Assembly: GCA_006937955.1 (NCBI GenBank)
Contig: SSNP01000015.1
Location: 3,917,239-3,981,238, forward strand
Length of the DNA: 64,000 nucleotides
Reading direction: 5' to 3'
From: Pachypanchax playfairii
Taxonomy: Eukaryota > Chordata > Actinopteri > Cyprinodontiformes > Aplocheilidae
The notes below the pieces were generated by a model. That model saw nothing but the letters and a program-made list of their open reading frames with translations. It was not told the origin of the DNA and did not search any database. Numbering within the stretch: the stretch's first letter is position 1; the number at the start of each line of letters is the position of its first letter. Shown here piece by piece: positions 57,519 through 64,000 of this stretch. The position numbers were made by a program, and so were the translations under genes.

Positions 57519-60500
57519 GTGAGTAGCAATTTCCTGGCAACTTTTTTGAGCAGAACAGCTTTTTACAGCTAGATTTATTCTTTGTAACGCTTGCTAAAAC
57601 GATGCCTGTTGTCCCAATTCGTCCTCTCATTCTCACTTGATGGGGAGGATTTCAGGGAGAATTTCCTGCCTGTTAAACTTGCATGTCTGTCGCTAGCCGA
57701 GTAGCAATAGCCACTCCTTCTTTGTATCTTATTCATCATCGCTCACCAATTTATATATTTATTCACTATATTTCAAGGAAATTTTAACTTTAACCCTTTT
57801 AATTGTGACTTTTTAAAAGCATAAATGTAGTGTAGCAAAGTTAACAACCAGCATTAGTATGAAGGATGTCCAAACAATGCATAAAGTATTTATTGTTACT
57901 TTAGAAATGTGTTTTTATTTGTTAAAATGTAGTGAGGGACTTTTTTTTTGGCAGTTTATAAACTCACTGGAGGAAACAGGATAGGTGGAGTCTGTATATA
58001 GTTTCTTTAAATGTATGCAGTGTTTGTTTTATTTTCTGTTTACAAGCTAAACAACATTTTTAAAAAGTATTTTTGAAGGTCAGTGTCCACTTCTCATAGA
58101 CAGAACTTATTGCTGGTATTTAAGTTATTCTAAGCTTGAATAAACCTTTTGTCTCTTTTTTCATGTAGGAATTTGTAGTTGATGCTCTTGTACAGATATA
58201 TTACCTACTTTTTTAGATTCAGGTGAATATTTGTACACCAAATTAAAAGCTCCTTAGTCATGCTCACTTTGGGGGTTTCTTTTTGCTGAACAGTGGTCTG
58301 TAAAAACGTGTTTACTGCACTGAGTGATTTACCAGAATTTTCCCGTAGCCCATCTGGGCTTTCAGCATTTTTAACATCTGGAATCCCAATTGTGGATCAC
58401 AACTGGAACAAGGTTGAACAACAAAGCCATCTGATCTCATGCAGGATCCTGAAATGTAACTTGAAATATTTGGTGACTTTATACAAGGAGAGACCTGCAG
58501 TCACAGCACTCAGGACACACATAGATGATTCACATATTTCTATTAGATGGCAGCAAAATGGTTTATTTTATTTTAAAAGCTGTTTTCATCAGAAAAAATG
58601 CAACTTCTCATTTGTGGGGGACATTTTCCTGGCAGGTGTGGTCAAAGCAGCCATGAATGATTTTGTGTGGTATGCATGCAATGTTTCAAATGATGCAGAT
58701 AGGATGCAAGTTTCTCTTACTCATGCAGTTGAATGAGATGAGCCTGTTGTAAAATTCAGACAACCTGATGTTATCAGTATAAAGACAAACCAGACTGTCA
58801 GGATGAAGGTGGGGGAGGTAGAGGAGGAGTTTTTTTTTTACCATTGTTTACACCTGTGAGAATGAACAGGTTGCTCTACTTTCTGCACTGTCAGGATTTT
58901 AAACTGGTGACTTTACCTGTATGTAGAAAGTCATCAAGTTACTTTTTGGCAAACACTTTATTTTTCAAGTTTGACTCCATTTTTGTAGGTTTGTACACTT
59001 TCTTGTGAATAATTACTCTAAAAATACTAATTTAAAGTGCTGTATAGTCAAATGATTGATGTGTTTGAGCTTTTTAAAGATTTTATTTGAACAAATTTTG
59101 CTAAAAACTTGACTTGATTCTTACTGAAACTATCAAGAAAACAAAGTTGCAGTAAGTTGTTGTTATTAAGGAGGTTGGGAATCGAACACTTCAGCAAAAC
59201 CTTTGCTGTAAATCAAACCCTCTGTGTGTGTGTTGTACAGTCTGATTGTACAGTATTAGAAGGATAATGTTGGCAAACAGTTGTAGGCGTGGCTGCCTAC
59301 CTGTCACCTGATTCAGCAACACCTTTTATAACCTGTTTAATGACATTCTTAACTGACTGTTTCTGTGGATTCTTGTTTTGACAACTTTTCCAGAACAGGG
59401 CTTTTTTGATCTTCATCACTTACTGCAGCGACACGCTTCATTTGATGATAATGAGCAAATCCAGCTGTGACAAACAGCCATTCATTGAAATAGTTTTATA
59501 ATAATTCGGTTTGTGAGCCCTGAAACGGAGTCGGGGGTGTTTTTGCTTGCAGCTGGACGTCGTGTCTGAGTTGTGTAAACTCCACACACACGGTGTTTGT
59601 TGTCATCACCTCCTCCTTACCTGCCAGCATGCTGGTGCTTATCTTGTCCACAGCCTTCAGCCTGAAAAGGAAATGAATGGTTGGCGTGACAGATCGTTTG
59701 CTGCTCGTGACTCAGTTTGCTTCACATCTGCAGCCGATTGCAACTTGGTGGAAAAAAAAAAAAAGTCCATGTTCTTGCAGACTGTGTAGGGTGTGTGTGC
59801 GTTTGAACGTGACCACACTTGGGCAGGGTGCCTACTCTATTTGTGTGCCTCACATTTCCCACGTAACTGTGGATGGAGCCCAGGCAGAGCGGGGTGTGTC
59901 GGTTCCTCCCGTTTAACTCAGCCATCTGGGTGCTGCCCTCAACGTTTTTAATTGGCTCCATCAAAGACGATTGGAAACTGCGTCAATGGGCTGATTTTTT
60001 TTTTTTACTGTAAATGACGCATGGATGTAAACTGAACAAGAGAGCTGCTTGAATTAGCGATGATCTGTCAAAAGGAGGAGAAACTGCTTCTCACATGACC
60101 TGGATGATACAAAACAAGTGGAATTATTGTGTCCTTTACTTCCCTAAATTCAAATATGATATTTTTAAATTAAGTTTCTGGAAATGCAACTGATATTTGA
60201 CTAATATGGCTGAATTCTAGAGGTATTCTTTTAGACACGCCCGAGCTTTTCCTTTTGGAAGTTTGAAGCATTCGGTTGAAGAAAAGTTTTTCCCTCCAGC
60301 TGTCAATGAGACCAACTGTCCTCCACGGATTTGTTGCCGTGGCGTGTATCCGTGCTCACAGACCCTCTATTCTTTTGTATCACCGAATATACGGCTCACA
60401 TTTGTCTGCCACCATCTGTGCCCTGGCTTCATGTACTTAACCCCCTCTTCTGTTTCCCCTGGGCTTCTGTTGAGGGTGTGAGAAGGGCGGGCGTGTGAGG

Positions 60501-61777
60501 TAATGTTTGTTGGCCCGTCGCTGCAGCTGGTCCGACATCAGCAGCCACATTTCACATCCTTTGGGGAAAAAAGTTAATTATAGCATCGCTGGCACCAACA
60601 TTTTTCCTGATGGTTTTCCTGAACGCTGCGTTCTCTCAGATTCATGATGAGGTATTTAAAGTTATCTGTGTTTATGTTGCAGCTGATTAGAGTTCTCGTT
60701 GCTCAGAATCAGTCTGAACTTTGGGTTTAATTCATCCTTTTGTTTTGTCCGTCGTAACAGGAAGTGAATCACACCTTAGAGGCCACATGGCTGCCAGTGA
60801 ATCATCTTTGTGGCTGCTATTGTTAGGATGCAACTATTACAGGAGTTTGTTCACCGTCTACCGTGTGACTCGGAAGCAATTCTGTTTCCACCACAGGATT
60901 TATTTCTAATGCTCACATTGGTTGTGTTTCCTTATATGGTTTCAGCAGGCCGTGCCTCTATCCAAGTTTGTTCTACATTTTTCTGGTTCAATACAAATTA
61001 GGGAAGCGTTTCATTCTGGAAAAGTCTTGGAACTAGCAGTGGGTATAAACCTTGTTTTGTTCACCCGACTTTCATGTTGGTCAGGAATGCCATCGTACTG
61101 GTTTTCTCTCCTGAGAGCGAGGCAGCACGCCCTGCTCACCTCTTTGTAAGTGAAGCCCGATCTGCCTCCAGCCTTCCTCCATCACTACAGAACGGAGAGG
61201 CGGCGCCGAGTGAAGTATTCCTATTATCACAGCTTTCCAAACTGTTACTTTGCCTCAGCAGAAACTGAGAACACAAGATTTTTGTTTAACAAAATAACTT
61301 GCGTGTCCTGAATCATGACATGTTTTTTTTTTTTTTTTTTATCTCCGTCCTGGTTAATGAATCTCTTCTTAAACATGAGATAAGACGCTGAAAATCATCT
61401 GAAACAGCTAAAATAAACAAGCTAAGGGTGAAAGTGGTTTGTTCTGTAAGATGCGCAGTAAGCAAATTTATGAAAAGAGTAAATAATCTGTAGGTTGTTC
61501 TGGTCAAAGCTCTGCGGGCAGTTTTACTACAGTACAGACTTCCTGCTTCATAATGGAGTTCATGGGAAATTACTTTGATTAGGCAAAGCAAACATGTTGG
61601 TGTGATGGGAGAGAAGTCTGGAGACCTGAGGGTTGAATTCCCTGCTGGCAGCAAGGCAGATTACCGACTTTATTCAGGGGCGTCTGGATGAACTGCAACA
61701 ACAGAGGAGATGAACTTTGTCTCAGCTTGTTTCTCCTGGTGTTTAAAAAAACCTTGACAATGTTTTTCCTCTCCCAG
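57519..61777. other. Intron 1 of plastin gene, no other gene seen
   Basis: AT-rich, with a T tract at about 61321-61340. One 147-codon open frame (58293-58736) starts with GTG, has no recognisable domain and is probably chance. No complete mobile element was recognised. Confidence 0.45.
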
Positions 61778-61825
61778 CAGTCGCTCTTTTTCTCTGACTG
61801 ACCACGTCTGGTCAATCACAGAAAA

Positions 61826-62212
61826 ATGTCTGGAAAAATAACGAAGGAGGAGGAGGAGGAGATGAGGGAGATTTTTGAGAAAATTGGTAAGTAGGGTTCA
61901 CTTCTTATCTGTTAAATAAATGTATAAAATAGATGTTTTCATCTTATTGTAAGTCTGAACCTTTTGTTTTTAAGGAATTCTCATTAATAAGAAAAATTAA
62001 ACTAAAGAGAGAGATTTAACTGTCCTATATCACTGATCCAGCCTCTTTCTCTTGATCCAGATCTTGACAGCAATGGATATATTTCTGATTATGAACTCGG
62101 CGACCTGCTTAAGGAGGCAGGCCACCCCCTCCCTGGATACATGGTCCGAGAGATCCTCCAGAAACTCGATACCAACAAGGACAACAAGATCAGCTTCGAC
62201 GAGTTCTTAGCG
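61826..62212 (+). CDS. pls3: Plastin (fimbrin) N-terminus, partial: two EF-hands
   Basis: Coding exons are 61826-61886 (ATG GTC-less start MSGKITKEEEEEMREIFEKI) and 62061-62212, joined in phase 1. The first EF-hand loop reads DLDSNGYISDYE and the second DTNKDNKISFDE; both keep the calcium ligands. Between them, EAGHPLPGYMVREILQKL is diagnostic of plastins. Known of the family: calcium-regulated actin-bundling proteins with four calponin-homology domains after the EF-hands. The gene continues beyond the window; the next exon was not found up to 64000. Assignment to pls3 rather than pls1 or lcp1 rests on the atrx neighbourhood (both X-linked in humans) and is tentative. Confidence 0.8.
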
Positions 62213-64000
62213 GTTTGTTAGACCAAGTTCATGTTTACTTTTTATGACAGAACTTTTGCATTTGTTTACAGCTATTTTCAATACCGTACACTAGTCGTTA
62301 TTTTCCACTGGGACCTAAAACACACCTCTTTCATCTGAGCGGGACTTACATGCAAAGCAGCTTCATGCAGGACAGAGTTAAAAGGTCTCTTCACGCTACA
62401 GATGCACAAACATGCAGGAATGTGGAAGTGAAGTCAGCTAAGTGAGCTACGTTTTTTCTTTAAAAAAATAAATAAATAAAACAGTGATGAAAGATTAATC
62501 ACTCACATTAGTGGTACAGACGTGCATCTCGTGAAAAGATAAACACTCCAGTTTTGCATTTACTTTGAAAGTGGCACAATTTTTTAAATGTGATGTTTAG
62601 GTTTTGGCTGGATCGTAACATTTAGGATCTAGTAGAGTTCATGTTCTGATCAAAGATGCTGCAGCCACACACGCGTGCTTCTGTGTGAGACCAGAGAACC
62701 ACGAGTCTCGGAGGGGAAAAAACACCACGGTACCAAACATGTTTTTATCCTTACGACCCAGGTTTTCCTAAATCTGAAGTGAAAAACAGCTTTCTACTAA
62801 ATCTGCAGAACTGAAGGGAACATTTCGAAGTTGTTATGGTAAAGTAAACCTGCTTGTGGTAAAGACTGCTGCTGCTTTTTAAGCATTTCTAGCAGCACCA
62901 GGCTGATTGTGGTCCCACTAACGCCTGCGTGAGCTGAGGTCACTGATGAAGGTCTGATAACCTCGGCTGCAGGAAATATCCAGCATATTACTGCACAATA
63001 CCCATTATCAGCACTGCTCACATGTTGTGCAGCACTGATAAGACCCAGAAGTCTGTTTAGTCCCAGCTTGTGTTGTTGAGACTGATTTTAAAGTTGTGAT
63101 TAGTCTGGAGGATGACAGATGTAGCGCCTTCGTTTTCACTGTTTCTGTTAATGACACACTAACTCTCATACGCTCAGCACTGTAATACTCAGATTACATG
63201 TGCAGCAGACTGCAATTCAAATGCTATAATCGACCTGATGCCCTCACTGAGTGAATCATCTTCTTCGTCCTTGCAGCCTTTTAGCAGGTAGATTAACTTT
63301 ATGTCTTCGTTCCCATCAGGAGAAATTTTTACCAGGAGACTGATAAGACGATGAGAAAACAACATTAAAACCTGATGATTCGATGTAATTAATGAAGATC
63401 GGGCATCATGATTCACACAAATCCAGATTTTCAGTTTAATATACTCACTGTTATTGTCGTGATAGTTCTTTTTTGTCAGCTCAGCCATAATTGTGGTCTA
63501 GAAGTCACTCTTATATTCCCGATGATGTTTGAGTTGCTCTGGTAGAATGAGTCCAGCTCTCAGGTCGTAGATGAACGTCACCTCTATGTCACCTGTTGGT
63601 TTGTATGTTGCTGTTTTGAAGTTCCTCTCCAGGATAATGCTCTGATGTCGCCATCTTTGCTCTTTACAGCCAGAAACCAGGTGCAGCTTTAGGAAGAACC
63701 TGAGGGCATTGTGTACATTCAACATGCTTTTGACTTAAAGGCATAATAAATAACGTAATTCGCCAATATTAGAAAAATACCACAAGTTCAGATAAAATAG
63801 AAAAGCAAAATGATTTTTTTCATGCTTTATTTTTAACACATTTGTTAATATGTTTTTATTATAATGTGGCATTGTTGTAAACTTGGACATATTTGCATTC
63901 AGGTGTTATCTTTAAATCAACACTAGTCAAATGATAAAGACACTTTCATGTTGGCTTTGGTTTTTAGTGTCCAGTTTATAGGACATATGTTGTGGGAACC
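62213..64000. other. Plastin intron 3 side, no further exon recognised
   Basis: The GTTTGT donor at 62213 opens an intron that runs to the window end. Two minus-strand open frames at 63189-63488 and 63498-63725 share one frame separated by a stop and show no known domain. They may be chance or remnants of an insertion. Confidence 0.4.

Noticed and set aside
63189..63725. Minus-strand gene with two frames separated by a stop
   Set aside because: No known domain and no convincing splice pair linking the parts. A possible ATG and donor near 63657-63595 was seen, but support is too weak to call a gene.

Overview
The window is vertebrate nuclear DNA from a teleost fish. Genes are split by GT-AG introns. 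Neighbours include atrx, ccdc61 and a plastin gene, a tandem cluster of C2H2 zinc-finger genes with acidic IKEE-type N-terminal exons, and Tc1, hAT, PIF/Harbinger and other fish-type DNA elements. I do not assign a species.

Left part, 1-27000, minus strand: a young accessory region. (i) At 868-6307 six exons with compatible splice phases join a THAP DNA-binding domain, an acidic linker typical of the neighbouring zinc-finger genes, and a full-length piggyBac-type transposase domain. Two of the transposase's three catalytic aspartates are replaced. This looks like a host gene built from a transposase and is the main novelty candidate. (ii) Three C2H2 zinc-finger genes follow: A (7918-11201, 7 fingers), B (19702-21724, 14 fingers) and C (24051-26761, 14 intact plus 1 dead finger). 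Each has a short first exon and one large second exon. (iii) Two near-identical Tc1 elements lie at 9153-10754 and 16828-18429. The first sits inside the only intron of gene A, almost against the splice acceptor. (iv) A 3169-bp block is present twice with no difference seen (10268-13436 and 13447-16615), separated by ten Ns. This is most likely an assembly artefact, not a biological duplication.

Middle, 27000-37600: repeat-rich spacer, then ccdc61 (12 coding exons, plus strand, 507 codons reconstructed), a centriole/basal-body protein. It ends tail to tail with atrx.

Right part, 37600-64000: atrx or its teleost paralogue atrxl on the minus strand (35 coding exons, about 1892 codons). It has an ADD histone-reader domain and a SNF2 ATPase. 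About 1 kb upstream and divergent lies the 5' part of a plastin gene, probably pls3. Its first two EF-hands are encoded before the window ends in an intron.

There is no operon-like organisation. ccdc61, atrx and the plastin gene are ordinary conserved genes. The left cluster shows zinc-finger gene expansion, transposon insertion and apparent transposase capture. Exon borders were read by eye from splice consensus, reading frame and family similarity; no transcript data were available.
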